From assembly GCF_003025615.1 (NCBI RefSeq), contig NZ_PYMJ01000017.1, positions 47,444-111,443 of the forward strand: a stretch of 64,000 nt of DNA, given 5' to 3'. How positions within the stretch are numbered: the first letter of the stretch is position 1; each line of letters starts with the position of its first letter. The position numbers and the translations under genes were made by a program. Shown piece by piece: positions 20,241 through 31,881 of this stretch. A model generated the notes under the pieces. It saw nothing but the letters and a program-made list of their open reading frames with translations. It did not search any database and was not told the origin of the DNA. The stretch comes from Photobacterium frigidiphilum (GTDB lineage: Bacteria > Pseudomonadota > Gammaproteobacteria > Enterobacterales > Vibrionaceae).

Positions 20241-20669
20241 ATGAAAACTTTCGTTGCTAAACCAGAAACTGTAAAACGTGACTGGTATGTTGTTGACGCT
20301 GAAGGTAAAACTCTTGGCCGTCTAGCAACTCAAATCGCATCTCGTCTACGTGGTAAGCATAAGCCGGAGTACACTCCGCACGTTGACACTGGTGACTACA
20401 TTGTAGTTATCAACGCTGAAAAAGTTGCTGTAACTGGCGCTAAGAGAACTGACAAGATGTACCACCACCACACAGGTTTCATCGGTGGTCTTAAGTCAAT
20501 CAGCTTTGAAAAGCTTATCGATAAGAAGCCAGAAATGGTTATCGAAACTGCTGTTAAAGGCATGCTTCCTAAGGGTCCTCTAGGCCGTGCAATGTACCGT
20601 AAACTTAAAGTTTATGCGGGTACTGAGCACAACCATGCTGCACAGCAGCCTAAAGTACTAGACATCTAA
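20241..20669 (+). CDS. rplM: 50S ribosomal protein L13
   Basis: L13 is an early-assembling protein of the large ribosomal subunit. The 142 residues match the usual bacterial length and show the expected sequence ([20 protein letters not shown] at the start; [21 protein letters not shown] near the end). It forms a two-gene operon with rpsI, 15 bases apart. Codon use is strongly biased, as in highly expressed genes. Confidence 0.98.
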
Positions 20670-20684
20670 TTGGGAATTATGACA

Positions 20685-21077
20685 ATGGCAGAGAATCAAT
20701 ACTACGGCACTGGCCGTCGCAAAAGCTCAGCTGCTCGCGTTTTCATCAAACCGGGTACTGGCAAAATTGTAATCAACAAGCGTAGCCTTGAAGTTTACTT
20801 TGGTCGTGAAACAGCTCGCATGGTTGTTAACCAGCCGCTAGTTCTTCTAGACATGGTAGATAAGTTTGACCTAAACATCACTGTTAAAGGTGGTGGTATT
20901 ACTGGTCAATCTGGCGCTATTCGTCACGGTATTACCCGTGCACTTATGGAATACGATGAGACTCTACGTCCTACTCTACGTTCAGCGGGTTATGTTACTC
21001 GTGATGCACGTAAAGTTGAGCGTAAGAAAGTTGGTCTACGTAAAGCACGTCGTAAACCACAGTTCTCAAAGCGTTAA
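20685..21077 (+). CDS. rpsI: 30S ribosomal protein S9
   Basis: S9 has 130 residues from [20 protein letters not shown] to the conserved basic tail [11 protein letters not shown], which reaches the P-site tRNA. Two upstream in-frame ATG codons (20670 and 20679) would add five or two residues. The start at 20685 gives the exact family length and leaves about ten bases after GGGA. It is co-transcribed with rplM, with a terminator downstream. Confidence 0.97.
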   Translation: MAENQYYGTGRRKSSAARVFIKPGTGKIVINKRSLEVYFGRETARMVVNQPLVLLDMVDKFDLNITVKGGGITGQSGAIRHGITRALMEYDETLRPTLRSAGYVTRDARKVERKKVGLRKARRKPQFSKR

Positions 21078-21117
21078 TATTACGCGCCAGATTTTATATC
21101 TGGTTACTGTGTACCAG

Positions 21118-21149
21118 AAAAGCTCAGCCCTCGGGTTGGGCTTTTTTTT
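21118..21149 (+). terminator. Terminator after rpsI
   Basis: AGCCC and GGGCT form a stem around a 7-base loop, preceded by AAAAGCTC and followed by T8. It closes the rplM-rpsI operon. Confidence 0.85.
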
Positions 21150-21241
21150 GCCTTTAATATGTCATTTTTTAATGCATCTAACGAGGTTTTGAAACAAAAA
21201 GAACATACCTCTCACATTTGTTGCAAAAAAGTAGCTTTAAC

Positions 21242-21270
21242 TTGTCAAAAAGTGGGGTTTTCTTTATCAT
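21242..21270 (+). promoter_or_regulatory. Promoter of petABC
   Basis: TTGTCA (5/6 of the -35 consensus) at 21242-21247 and TATCAT (5/6 of the -10 consensus) at 21265-21270 are 17 bases apart. The start would lie about 130 bases before petA. The rest of the rpsI-petA gap shows no further gene. Confidence 0.7.
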
Positions 21271-21406
21271 TTGGCTTGTTAATCATTGCTATAAATTGTA
21301 ACAAAATATCTGTTGTATCTTTTTGTTTTAAAGTTAGCTGTAAGCTCCAGGGACGCATAAGGAAATAATAATAATCCAGCGCGGGAGCACATTGGAGAAT
21401 GTTTGG

Positions 21407-21997
21407 ATGAGCAATGCGCCAGTAAGTAACGGCAGACGCCGCTTCCTAACTGCGACGACTTCGGTTGTTGGAGGTCTGGGTGCAGTAGCTGTAGCCGTAC
21501 CTTTTATCAAATCGTGGAACCCAAGTGCTAGAGCGAAAGCTGCCGGGGCTCCAGTTGAAGTTGATATTAGTAAATTGGAAGATGGCCAAATGGTTCGCGT
21601 CGAATGGCGTGGAAAACCAGTTTGGGTTGTGCGTCGTGGTGATGCTATTTTGAAAGAGTTAGGTGAGCATGATGCTCAGCTTCGTGATCCAAATTCGGAT
21701 GAACCGCAGCAACCTACTTATGCCCACAATAAGTTCCGTTCAGTTAAACCTGAAATCTTTTTAGCCGTAGGTATCTGTACCCACCTCGGTTGTTCCCCTA
21801 CCTATTTACCAGACAGTTTTAGTGAGCAAGTGAGTGGTGTCAGTTCAGGTTTCTTCTGTCCTTGTCATGGTTCAAAGTTCGATATGGCTGGTCGTGTATT
21901 TGCTGGCGTACCTGCACCGTTAAACTTGGTGGTACCGCCGCATATGTTCGTTAACGATCATTCGATTATTATCGGTATTGATGAGGGGGCTGCCTAA
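21407..21997 (+). CDS. petA: Ubiquinol-cytochrome c reductase iron-sulfur (Rieske) subunit
   Basis: This is the Rieske subunit of the cytochrome bc1 complex, which passes electrons from ubiquinol to cytochrome c1. From [14 protein letters not shown] it has 196 residues: a Tat-type RRRFL motif with a single N-terminal membrane anchor, then the Rieske domain with CTHLGC (Cys124, His126) and CPCHGS (Cys151, His154) as cluster ligands. I chose ATG 21407; a start at 21392 would add five residues. The stop overlaps petB by one base (TAATG). Confidence 0.96.
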   Translation: MSNAPVSNGRRRFLTATTSVVGGLGAVAVAVPFIKSWNPSARAKAAGAPVEVDISKLEDGQMVRVEWRGKPVWVVRRGDAILKELGEHDAQLRDPNSDEPQQPTYAHNKFRSVKPEIFLAVGICTHLGCSPTYLPDSFSEQVSGVSSGFFCPCHGSKFDMAGRVFAGVPAPLNLVVPPHMFVNDHSIIIGIDEGAA

Positions 21998-23262
21998 TGG
22001 ACGCTTTACTCGGTTGGATTGAAAAACGTTTACCCGTGATGGATGCTTATAAAAAGCATTTATCTGAATACCCTATGCCGAAGAACTTTAACTTTTGGTA
22101 TATTTTTGGTTCATTAGCCATGTTGGTACTCGTTAATCAGCTAGTAACGGGTGTTTGGCTTACCATGAATTATGTTCCATCTGGTGATGGTGCATTTGCT
22201 TCTGTGGAATACATCATGCGTGATGTGGACTACGGTTGGCTACTGCGTTATATGCATTCAACGGGCGCATCTGCGTTCTTTATTGTTGTATATTTGCACA
22301 TGTTTCGTGGGTTAATTTACGGTTCTTATCAAAAGCCTCGCGAATTATTGTGGCTATTTGGTATGCTGATTTTCCTCGTGTTAATGGCTGAAGCTTTCAT
22401 GGGTTACTTGCTACCTTGGGGACAAATGTCTTACTGGGGCGCGCAGGTCATTATTTCACTGTTTGGTGCTATTCCTGTTATCGGTGATGACTTAACACTA
22501 TGGATTCGTGGTGATTATGTTATCTCTGGTGCGACGTTAAACCGTTTCTTTGCACTTCACGTGATTGCTCTTCCTATCGTATTGTTATTATTGATTGTAT
22601 TGCATGTACTTGCACTGCATGAAGTGGGTTCAAACAACCCAGATGGTATCGAGACTAAGCTTCCGAAAGGCAGTAAAGGGGAAGGCTACAAGACGCAATT
22701 CCCATTCCATAAGCAATACAGCGGTAAATACGACGTTATTGATTCAATCCCATTCCATCCTTACGGTACGGTGAAAGATCTAGTTGGTGTTGCTGTTTTT
22801 GCATTTTTGTTCAGCTATGTGTTGTTTTTCAATCCAGAAATGGGCGGTTACTTCCTTGAGCCACCGAACTTTGAAGCAGCAAACCCGCTAAAAACACCTG
22901 AACATATTGCACCTGTTTGGTATTTCACTCCGTTCTACGCCATTTTACGTGCGGTACCTGATAAGTTGTTAGGTGTGGTTGCGATGGGGGCATCGATTGT
23001 CTTCTTATTCTTACTGCCATGGTTTGATCGTTGTAAAGTGCGTTCTTACCGCTACCGTAGCAAGTTGCATTTAGCGAATATTATTCAGTTTACAATTAGC
23101 TTTATTGCTCTTGGTATTCTTGGTTCGCTACCTGCGACGGCGCTGTATACCTTAATGGCTCAGATTTTCAGCTTTGGGTACTTTATGTTCTTCATTTTAT
23201 TGTTTGTATACAGTAAAAATGAAGCGACGAAACCACTACCAGAGAGGGTGACATTCAAATGA
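21997..23262 (+). CDS. petB: Cytochrome b subunit of the bc1 complex
   Basis: Cytochrome b carries two b-type hemes and the quinol-oxidising and quinone-reducing sites. The 421 residues span about eight to nine membrane helices. Heme-ligand histidines are visible in RYMHSTGAS and in the helix with YLHMFRG, with the second pair in FFALHV and LIVLHVLALHEVG. The Qo-site PEWY motif appears as PVWY in HIAPVWYFTPFY, a variant seen in other gammaproteobacteria. Translation is coupled to petA and petC. Confidence 0.97.
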   Translation: MDALLGWIEKRLPVMDAYKKHLSEYPMPKNFNFWYIFGSLAMLVLVNQLVTGVWLTMNYVPSGDGAFASVEYIMRDVDYGWLLRYMHSTGASAFFIVVYLHMFRGLIYGSYQKPRELLWLFGMLIFLVLMAEAFMGYLLPWGQMSYWGAQVIISLFGAIPVIGDDLTLWIRGDYVISGATLNRFFALHVIALPIVLLLLIVLHVLALHEVGSNNPDGIETKLPKGSKGEGYKTQFPFHKQYSGKYDVIDSIPFHPYGTVKDLVGVAVFAFLFSYVLFFNPEMGGYFLEPPNFEAANPLKTPEHIAPVWYFTPFYAILRAVPDKLLGVVAMGASIVFLFLLPWFDRCKVRSYRYRSKLHLANIIQFTISFIALGILGSLPATALYTLMAQIFSFGYFMFFILLFVYSKNEATKPLPERVTFK

Positions 23263-23996
23263 AAAAATTGATTGTAATGCTGCTAGCTCTGTTGCCGTCT
23301 GTGGTTATGGCGGCGGGTGGTAACGTACATTTAGATGCAGCGAACAATGACATATCGGACAAAGCATCGTTACAACGTGGTGCAAAAACGTTTGTAAACT
23401 ATTGTTTTGGTTGTCACGCAACGCAATATCAGCGTTATGAGCGTGTTGCGACAGATTTGGATATTCCATTGGATCTGATGAGAGATAACCTGATTTTCGA
23501 TGAAAATGCGAAAGTGGGTGATCTGATGACGAATTCCATCTCTAAGGAATACGCAGCGGTATCGTTTGGTGCGCCTGCTCCAGATTTGACGCTGGTTGCT
23601 CGAGTGCGTGGTACCGATTGGTTGTATACTTACTTACGTTCTTTTTATGCAGACCCATCACGTCCATTTGGCGTGAATAATGTCATATTCCCAAGCGTGG
23701 GTATGCCACATGTGTTGGAAGAACTGCAAGGTGTACCAACAAAAGTATATGAAACGCGTCTAGTTGATGGTGAAGAAGTTCAAGAATATGTAGGAATAAA
23801 GTCTAATGGTGCCGGTGAATTAAACGCCGACGAATATGACGAAGTCGTACGTGATCTTGTTAACTTTCTTGAGTATTCAGCTGAACCGATGAAGCTTGAA
23901 CGTCAGCGTTTAGGCTTATGGGTAATGGGCTTTATCGTTATATTCTTTGTATTAACAGTGTTGTTGAAGAAAGAATATTGGCGTGATGTCCACTGA
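23259..23996 (+). CDS. petC: Cytochrome c1
   Basis: Cytochrome c1 accepts electrons from the Rieske protein. The 245 residues include a Sec signal peptide (about 1-18), one CXXCH heme site (CFGCH, Cys49 to His53), a methionine-containing region GMPHVLEELQG as likely axial-ligand segment, and a C-terminal membrane anchor (about 219-237). The start overlaps petB by four bases (ATGA). Confidence 0.96.
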   Translation: MKKLIVMLLALLPSVVMAAGGNVHLDAANNDISDKASLQRGAKTFVNYCFGCHATQYQRYERVATDLDIPLDLMRDNLIFDENAKVGDLMTNSISKEYAAVSFGAPAPDLTLVARVRGTDWLYTYLRSFYADPSRPFGVNNVIFPSVGMPHVLEELQGVPTKVYETRLVDGEEVQEYVGIKSNGAGELNADEYDEVVRDLVNFLEYSAEPMKLERQRLGLWVMGFIVIFFVLTVLLKKEYWRDVH

Positions 23997-24024
23997 TCGG
24001 GTAATCTAGACGGTTAAGAATCTC

Positions 24025-24055
24025 GCAATGGGGGCTCCAGCCCCCATTGCTTTTT
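24025..24055 (+). terminator. Terminator after petC
   Basis: GCAATGGGGGC and its complement form an 11-bp stem with a four-base loop (tcca), followed by T5. Confidence 0.93.
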
Positions 24056-24083
24056 GTGTAATTTAATTATACTGGAGGGGTCA

Positions 24084-24722
24084 ATGGCTGTTGCTGCCAA
24101 TAAACGCTCTGTGATGACTCTGTATTCTGATGCGTCGGATATTTACAGCCATCAGGTGCGTATCGTACTAGCCGAAAAAGGTGTTAGTGTTGAAATTGAG
24201 CTGGTTGATCCAAATAACCTGCCTGAAGATCTGCTTGACCTAAATCCATACAATTCAGTGCCAACTCTTGTTGACCGTGAACTCGCTTTATATCAAGCAG
24301 GCATCATTATGGAGTACTTGGATGAGCGTTTCCCTCATCCACCTCTAATGCCTGTGTACCCTGTTGCTCGTGGTAATAGTCGTCTGATGATGTACCGCAT
24401 TGAACGTAACTGGTACACGTTAGCTGAAAAAGTGAACAAAGGTACTGCGGACGAAGCAGACAAAGCACGTAAGCAATTGCGTGAAGAGCTTTTAGCACTT
24501 GCACCTGTTTTTGCTGAATATTCTTACTTCATGAGTGATGAATTTAGCTTGGTAGACTGTTACCTTGCTCCGCTACTATGGCGTTTACCTGAAATGGGTA
24601 TTGAGCTAAGTGGCGTTGGTTCGAAAGAAGTTAAAGCATACATGACTCGTGTGTTTGAACGAGATTCTTTCCTTGCATCTCTTACTGAAGCTGAGCGTGA
24701 AATGCGCTTGACTGGACAGTAA
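24084..24722 (+). CDS. sspA: Stringent starvation protein A
   Basis: SspA is a glutathione-S-transferase-like protein that binds RNA polymerase and supports stress survival in enterobacteria. The 212 residues show the thioredoxin-like N-terminal half (SVMTLYSDASDIYSHQVRIV, then YNSVPTLVDRELALYQAGII) and the helical C-terminal half with SLVDCYLAPLLWRLP. ATG 24084 follows a clear GGAGG box; the frame is open 30 bases further upstream without support. The start codon of sspB is immediately after its stop. Confidence 0.95.
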   Translation: MAVAANKRSVMTLYSDASDIYSHQVRIVLAEKGVSVEIELVDPNNLPEDLLDLNPYNSVPTLVDRELALYQAGIIMEYLDERFPHPPLMPVYPVARGNSRLMMYRIERNWYTLAEKVNKGTADEADKARKQLREELLALAPVFAEYSYFMSDEFSLVDCYLAPLLWRLPEMGIELSGVGSKEVKAYMTRVFERDSFLASLTEAEREMRLTGQ

Positions 24723-25229
24723 ATGGACATGGAAAAAATGACGCCGCGTCGTCCTTATTTGGTGCGTGCGTTTTATGATTGGCTGGTGGATAACGATTTG
24801 ACACCGCACTTGGTCGTGGATGCCACGTTACCTGGTGCACAAGTGCCAATGGAGTTCGTAAGTGATGGTCAGATTGTTCTGAACATTGCGCCGCGTGCGG
24901 TAGGCAACTTAGAATTGGGTAATGAAGCTGTTAGCTTTAATGCGCGTTTTAGTGGCCGTCCACATGCTGTTATTGTACCTATGTATGCTGTTGTTGCGAT
25001 TTATGCGCGAGAAAATGGTGCGGGTACAATGTTCGATCCAGAGCCAGCTTATGCGACTGACCTTGATGCTTTTGACGAAAATGAAGAAGCTGAAATTGAC
25101 GGTATCGTAGAAGTTCAGGCAGAAACGTTAGCACCTGTGGCAGTGACTGCTGAAATAAGTGATGACAATGAACCTGATGATGAACCACCTCGCCCTAGAG
25201 GTCGTCCAAGTCTTCGTGTCGTAAAATAA
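24723..25229 (+). CDS. sspB: ClpXP adaptor / stringent starvation protein B
   Basis: SspB delivers ssrA-tagged proteins to ClpXP. The 168 residues comprise a folded substrate-binding domain (about 5-115, TPRRPYLVRAFYDWLVDN and NIAPRAVGNLELGNE), an acidic flexible linker (about 115-155), and the ClpX-docking tail ending RPSLRVVK, the same last residues as in Escherichia coli. It is adjacent to sspA without a gap and closed by a terminator. Confidence 0.96.
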   Translation: MDMEKMTPRRPYLVRAFYDWLVDNDLTPHLVVDATLPGAQVPMEFVSDGQIVLNIAPRAVGNLELGNEAVSFNARFSGRPHAVIVPMYAVVAIYARENGAGTMFDPEPAYATDLDAFDENEEAEIDGIVEVQAETLAPVAVTAEISDDNEPDDEPPRPRGRPSLRVVK

Positions 25230-25257
25230 AAAAACGCAGCCTTTGAGCTGCGTTTTT
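25230..25257. terminator. Bidirectional terminator between sspB and dolP
   Basis: AAAAACGCAGC and GCTGCGTTTTT form an 11-bp stem around ctttga. It lies between convergent genes. Confidence 0.92.
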
Positions 25258-25303
25258 ATTTTCTAGCTTTATATTTTCTAGTGAGTGCTGTTGCTAGCGA
25301 GGT

Positions 25304-25843
25304 TTAACCTTCAGGGTATTGAAATACTTTGATGACATTCTTAACGCCTGACACATTACGGGCAATTTCTGACGCTGTATCGCCCTGTGTGCGAGTAACG
25401 TAACCTAATAGGTATACTTCCTGCCCTTCAGTAATGACTTTAATAGAGGCATCTTTTAGCTGCTTACTTGCCACCATCTGAGATTTCACTTTTGTGGTGA
25501 TCCAGCTATCACTACTGATCTCACCAAGCGTAGGTAGAGCACGAACCTTCACCTGATTGTAAACATGCTGCACATTACTCAGTTCTCGTACTTTTTCGCC
25601 GAGTAAAGATTGGGTTTCCTGATCGACAGCTTGACCAATCAGTAAAACATTTCCCTCTGTCGCAATGGCATTTATTCTTGCCAGTTGGCGAAAAGGGGGT
25701 TTATTGACGAGCCCGCCGACTTCCATTTCAATTTCTTGGTCATGCCACTGTTGTGTCGTGTTTCGAGGATCATTCGATGATAACCCCGAACAACCCTGTA
25801 ATAGCATCAACAAAGCAAGCACCAATACTTGGCGTAGTATCAT
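25304..25843 (-). CDS. dolP: Outer-membrane lipoprotein DolP with two BON domains
   Basis: DolP (YraP) is an outer-membrane lipoprotein that supports membrane integrity and the BAM machinery. The 179 residues start with a lipoprotein signal whose lipobox LLQGC puts the acylated cysteine at position 18. Two BON domains follow (about 45-110 and 115-178, the second with SSDSWITTKVKSQMV). It is the last gene of lpoA-yraN-diaA-dolP, three bases after diaA. Confidence 0.93.
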   Translation of the reverse strand: MILRQVLVLALLMLLQGCSGLSSNDPRNTTQQWHDQEIEMEVGGLVNKPPFRQLARINAIATEGNVLLIGQAVDQETQSLLGEKVRELSNVQHVYNQVKVRALPTLGEISSDSWITTKVKSQMVASKQLKDASIKVITEGQEVYLLGYVTRTQGDTASEIARNVSGVKNVIKVFQYPEG

Positions 25844-25846
25844 TGT

Positions 25847-26791
<945 letters not shown>

Positions 26792-26817
<26 letters not shown>

Positions 26818-28633
26818 CAGACGTAAATACAGCCCAGTCCATTTCGCGTTGAACGACACATTGGTTATCAATACCTAACTGGCCAGTCATACCTTGAACG
26901 GTGTAATTATCAACAACACGCATCTGCGGTAATTCATTTACCATCTTATAGGCATCCATACCAAAAGCGTGTAAACGAATGCTGGTATTGCTTTCATTTG
27001 GCCATAGGCTATCAAAACGTTCCATAAAGCCTAATTCAGGATTTATGATTAAAGGAATATCGCTAAATTCAATCCCACGTAATTCGCTATTGTCGCTATT
27101 AGCGTTAGGGTTGCCACGTGAGCTTGCGTAAAGTTTCGGTGGTTTAACTTCTGGGTTAATTGCCACTTCGATAAATGGCTTAAGCAGTGTTAGCTCACTT
27201 TTATTCGCAATCAGATAGACGGCATCTGTATCACGACGGCTACGCTGCTGTGATTCCAGCTTAACACCCGTTAATTGATTCATTTGGCTAATACGTGCTT
27301 GGCTGTCGTTTAAGCCAAAAATACGTGATATCTGTTGCTGAATTTGTTTGCGTGAACCGAAGGTATCAATATCGGCATTACGGCCTGTTAATTGCTGCCA
27401 CTGTTCGTTAAAAGCGTCTGTTACACGTTGGCCAAATTTATTTTTTGGTGCGAGCACGAGTGGATATTGGTGCCCTTTAGCAAATAAATGTTGCGCGGCT
27501 TGTTCTGCTTCTTGCTCTGGTGATAGCGAAAAGTAACAAGACTGAGTTTGGCTTACATCTAGCTGTTCTGGTTGATTAAGTGCCAGCAGGTTGATTTGGC
27601 TGGTATTGCTTTGTTGAAATGCGGTCACTTTCTCTTTGCGTAAAGGCCCGATAACAAACTGCGTACCATTGGCTTGTAATTTTGCCATGATCGCAGTTAT
27701 TGACTCCGCTTCAGTGTCAAAAACTGTCAACTCAGTGTCTGTATCTCTACTGGTATCATCAAGCATTGCATTGATAAAACCATCACGCACGGCTTTACCT
27801 TGCGATTCAAATCGGCCTGTTAGAGGAAGTAATAACGCGACATTATCGAGTTCTGCCACTTCCATTGACATGATGGCTTCAAGTTCAGTCGGCAAATATT
27901 GATGCGCAGGGTGATAAGGATTCATACTTAACCATTCATCAACGGCGCTTTTAAGACGAACAGGTCGTTGTGAATAGGTGTTTTTCAAGATGCTTAATTG
28001 AATCCAGCCTCGCAATACTGTTTCATCTTCCTTCAAACTAACAGATTGAAGTTGGCTGTTATTATAGCCTGATAGATCTTGCCATAGGTTTTGCCAGTTG
28101 GCGTTCTTTTGGTCTGATGGTAAGTACTGATCAAGCATAGTGCGTTCACGAGCGGCTTTGGAGTGTTGGCCTAATTGACCAAGTAGCTCTGCGCGTAGCA
28201 TGAAATAACGTTTATATTGGTTATCAGGAAGCGGCCACCAAGGTTGGAAATTTAATGTATCCAATGCCTCTTGTGGTTGTCCTTGCTGATAGCGCAATGT
28301 TGCGCGTGCAAGCTGCCACTCAGCCATTTGTATTGGGCTAAGAGACATGCGGCTTAAGCGTTTTGCTTGGTTATCTGCTTGAGTCCATTGGCCTTCTTTA
28401 ATTAAGGCCTTTAAAGCAAGAATATTCCAGTCGATGCTTTCAATACCATCACTGGATTCTGCTTTTATGAGGTAATTTGCCGAAGTATCAGTTGCTATAG
28501 CAGTGATATTAGAGGCAGAAGCTTGTTGTTGGTTTGACGAACTACAGCCCGCCAAAATCACGGCAAGGGCTACAGGTGCCAAGAGTCGTGATACACTTTT
28601 ACGCTTATGGGTAAAATTGAGCATTGAATTCAT
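26792..28633 (-). CDS. lpoA: Outer-membrane lipoprotein activator of PBP1a (LpoA)
   Basis: LpoA reaches through the periplasm to stimulate the peptidoglycan synthase PBP1a. The 613 residues have a lipoprotein signal with lipobox ILAGC (Cys30), a TPR-like N-terminal domain (about 60-260) and a C-terminal periplasmic-binding-protein-like domain (about 270-600, with VALLLPLTGRFESQGKAVRD). It is the first gene of a four-gene operon and is divergent from rsmI. An internal ATG three codons later could be the true start; no strong ribosome-binding site is seen for either. Confidence 0.94.
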
Positions 28634-28685
28634 TCAACTGTGAAAAATTACTTACTATATTAATTGCAGATGAGATCTTAAACAA

Positions 28686-29546
28686 ATGAGAGAGACCAAT
28701 TCATGCATGGTAGATGTTGCAACTTTGTACATCGTACCCACACCAATCGGTAACTTAGCAGACATTACACACCGTGCATTGGATGTTTTAGCAAATGTTG
28801 ATTTAATCGCTGCTGAAGACACTCGTCACACGTCGCGCTTGCTGTCGCATTTCTCTATCTCTACCCGCACCTTTGCGCTTCATGATCATAATGAACAGCA
28901 AAAAGCTGATTATTTAATCGAAAAGCTTCAGGCGGGTACCAGTATCGCTCTTGTATCCGATGCTGGCACACCTCTGATTAGTGATCCAGGATATCATTTA
29001 GTTAACCGCTGTCGTCAGGCGGGTGTAAAAGTTGTGCCTTTACCTGGCCCTTGTGCGGTTATTACTGCACTAAGTGCTGCCGGTTTACCGTCTGATCGCT
29101 TTAGTTTTGAAGGATTCCTTCCACCAAAGAGTAAAGGACGGCGTGATACGTTTCAATCACTTGCTGACGACGGGCGCACATTAATTTTTTATGAATCACC
29201 GCACCGAATTACAGATTCCTTAGCTGATATGTTAGCGGTGTTAGGCCCAGAACGCCAAGTTGTGTTAGCGAGAGAGTTAACAAAAACGTATGAAACAATC
29301 CATGGGGCACCATTAGGCGAGTTGATTGATTGGTTAAGTGAAGACAGCAATCGTGTTCGTGGTGAAATGGTGGTTTTAGTTGCCGGACACCGTAAAGCAA
29401 AAGATGATTTACCTTCTGAAGCGCTACGTACAGTGGGTTTATTAGTCAAAGAGTTACCTCTTAAGAAAGCGGCAGCACTTGCGGCTGAGATCCATGGTGT
29501 AAAGAAAAATGCACTTTATAAGTGGGGATTAGAAAACCTCGATTAA
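28686..29546 (+). CDS. rsmI: 16S rRNA 2'-O-methyltransferase (C1402)
   Basis: RsmI methylates the ribose of C1402 in 16S rRNA; RsmH, encoded at 30614, methylates the base N4 of the same nucleotide. The 286 residues show the tetrapyrrole-methylase fold with [35 protein letters not shown] and [19 protein letters not shown]. The C-terminal [20 protein letters not shown] is diagnostic of RsmI. The start is ATG 28686; a later ATG at 28707 is possible. Confidence 0.96.
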   Translation: MRETNSCMVDVATLYIVPTPIGNLADITHRALDVLANVDLIAAEDTRHTSRLLSHFSISTRTFALHDHNEQQKADYLIEKLQAGTSIALVSDAGTPLISDPGYHLVNRCRQAGVKVVPLPGPCAVITALSAAGLPSDRFSFEGFLPPKSKGRRDTFQSLADDGRTLIFYESPHRITDSLADMLAVLGPERQVVLARELTKTYETIHGAPLGELIDWLSEDSNRVRGEMVVLVAGHRKAKDDLPSEALRTVGLLVKELPLKKAAALAAEIHGVKKNALYKWGLENLD

Positions 29547-29686
29547 GATCTTAAGTACGATGTACAGAGAGTGTTTGTTTACAATGGCGTAATAATACTG
29601 ATTATTGTTCAATATTTAGACACTTTGTGCTCGTGTATGATCTTTTACTGGTAACTGGTGCTGGACTCTTATAGAATCCGCCACCG

Positions 29687-30063
<377 letters not shown>

Positions 30064-30076
30064 CACCTATTCGAAT

Positions 30077-30122
30077 AAAAGGTGATGTTGACTTCTCTTA
30101 TTAGAAGTTAACATCACCTTTT
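30077..30122 (+). terminator. Terminator after rnpB
   Basis: A 20-bp stem containing one G-U pair encloses loop cttatt; the stem ends in A4 and T4. Confidence 0.9.
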
Positions 30123-30124
30123 GT

Positions 30125-30613
30125 CGTTTCTATCGTATGAAATTATCCATCAAACCTAAAATCGTTAACTTATGACGTATCTCTGACGTTAAATGTTCTT
30201 ACTTGCTTGACAACTTTTTTGTCTCATACGTACACTTTATGGGAAAATAAGTGCAGCACTGCCTTCGTAACGATGAATACTCATTATATTGTTATAAGCT
30301 CTTGATGAATTTAGGTATATAAACGATAGCGGTTTATGCTTGAAGCTGTGATGGTAATGTAAAAATGAAAAGGCTGTTAGCGATGACAAAGCGCTATTGT
30401 GATACCTGTGATAGTCTCTTTGTTGATACGGTAATTTAGCCATTTTTAGGTTTGCTGTATTAAGCCTGTTTATTGCTCGTTTTATTACGTTAAAATTGGG
30501 TATAAACCGCTTTAACAGTAAATTGTTAGATACAAGATACAACTTCAGGCTGGGGTGACATTTAAATAAACCGCCTCAGTAAGCTTTCACTTTAGCTGAA
30601 ACCAATTAATTAT
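30125..30613 (+). promoter_or_regulatory. Promoter and long leader of the dcw cluster, without mraZ
   Basis: About 490 bases hold no supported gene. TTGACA at 30207-30212 and TACACT at 30231-30236 (18-base spacing) form a good sigma-70 promoter about 375 bases before rsmH. In most gammaproteobacteria mraZ sits here. I see neither an mraZ-like frame nor the paired TGGGN boxes bound by MraZ. A 101-codon frame on the other strand (30237-30542) starts with TTG and has no support. Confidence 0.6.
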
Positions 30614-31561
30614 ATGTCTGAACAATTAGCACACATCTCCGTCTTACTTCATGAATCGGTTGACGGCCTAGCGATTAAACCTGACGGTATTTATATCGAT
30701 GGTACTTTTGGACGTGGTGGACATAGCCGCCTGATCCTATCTCATTTAGGTGAAAATGGTCGCCTCTATGGTATCGACCGTGATCCTCAAGCGATTGCTG
30801 AAGCACAAACTATTGATGATCCGCGTTTCAGTATTATCCACGGTCCGTTTTCCGGTATGGAAAAGTACATGGAAGAGCGTGATTTAATCGGTCGTGTCGA
30901 CGGCGTATTACTTGATTTAGGTGTGTCATCACCGCAGCTAGATGATGCTGAACGCGGCTTTAGTTTTATGCGTGACGGCCCGTTAGACATGCGCATGGAT
31001 CCTACATCAGGCATTTCAGCGGCGGAGTGGTTAGCAGAAGCAGAAGCTGATGACATTGCATGGGTATTAAAAGAGTTTGGTGAAGAGCGTTTTGCTAAAC
31101 GCATTGCACGTGGCATTGTTGAGCATCGCGAAAATCCTGACAAAGCGCCATTAACACGTACAACAGAATTAGCGGCTTTAATCTCAAATGTATCTCCGTT
31201 TAGAGACAAGCATAAGCACCCTGCAACGCGCAGTTTTCAAGCGATTCGTATTTATATTAATAGCGAACTTGATGAAATTGAAACGGCATTAAATGGTGCG
31301 GTTAAAGTGTTAGCGCCACAAGGTCGTTTATCTGTAATTAGCTTCCATTCACTAGAAGATCGCATGGTAAAGCGCTTTATTCGCAAGAATAGTAAAGGGC
31401 CTGAAGTACCTGCGGGTTTCCCGTTAACAGAAGATCAAATCAAAGCATTGGGGTCTGCTGATTTAAAAATGGCGAGTAAAGCCATTAAGCCTTCGAAAGA
31501 TGAGTTAGGTGATAACAAGCGAGCACGTAGTTCCGTACTACGCCTTGCTGAACGCCTATGA
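30614..31561 (+). CDS. rsmH: 16S rRNA N4-methyltransferase (C1402)
   Basis: RsmH (MraW) methylates N4 of C1402 in 16S rRNA. The 315 residues show the SAM-binding [13 protein letters not shown], then [25 protein letters not shown] and the late motif [14 protein letters not shown]. As usual it heads the ftsL-ftsI genes, here as the first gene of the cluster because mraZ is missing. It overlaps ftsL by four bases (ATGA). Confidence 0.97.
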   Translation: MSEQLAHISVLLHESVDGLAIKPDGIYIDGTFGRGGHSRLILSHLGENGRLYGIDRDPQAIAEAQTIDDPRFSIIHGPFSGMEKYMEERDLIGRVDGVLLDLGVSSPQLDDAERGFSFMRDGPLDMRMDPTSGISAAEWLAEAEADDIAWVLKEFGEERFAKRIARGIVEHRENPDKAPLTRTTELAALISNVSPFRDKHKHPATRSFQAIRIYINSELDEIETALNGAVKVLAPQGRLSVISFHSLEDRMVKRFIRKNSKGPEVPAGFPLTEDQIKALGSADLKMASKAIKPSKDELGDNKRARSSVLRLAERL

Positions 31562-31878
31562 GTCTAGATCCACAACCGCCTTCTAATTTAGCCCGTCTGA
31601 TCGCACGAGATATCGTGTCGGTCGGACGCGTTCCTGCGATCTTGTTGATCCTGATATTAATGTCTGCCTTGGCTGTGGTGTATGTTACCCATCAATCACG
31701 ACAAATGATCGCTCAGCAGGAGCAGTTGTTCATAGAGCGGGATCAGCTAGATATAGAATGGCGAAATCAAATTCTAGAAGAGAATTCACTAGCGGAGCAT
31801 AGCCGAGTAGAGCGCTTTGCAGAAGAGGAAATCGACATGAAACGACCTTCTGCTAAGAATGAAATCGTTGTGCAATAA
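31558..31878 (+). CDS. ftsL: Cell-division protein FtsL
   Basis: FtsL is a small bitopic protein that joins FtsB and FtsQ to trigger septal wall synthesis by FtsWI. The 106 residues comprise a cytoplasmic N-terminus (about 1-25), one transmembrane helix (about 26-46) and a periplasmic leucine-zipper-like coiled coil (about 50-95). Sequence similarity in this family is low, so the call relies on topology and on its place between rsmH and ftsI. Confidence 0.93.
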   Translation: MSLDPQPPSNLARLIARDIVSVGRVPAILLILILMSALAVVYVTHQSRQMIAQQEQLFIERDQLDIEWRNQILEENSLAEHSRVERFAEEEIDMKRPSAKNEIVVQ

Positions 31879-31881
31879 TTT

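Noticed and set aside
30237..30542. 101-codon minus-strand frame before rsmH
   Set aside because: It uses a TTG start with no ribosome-binding site, and its composition reflects AT-rich non-coding DNA.
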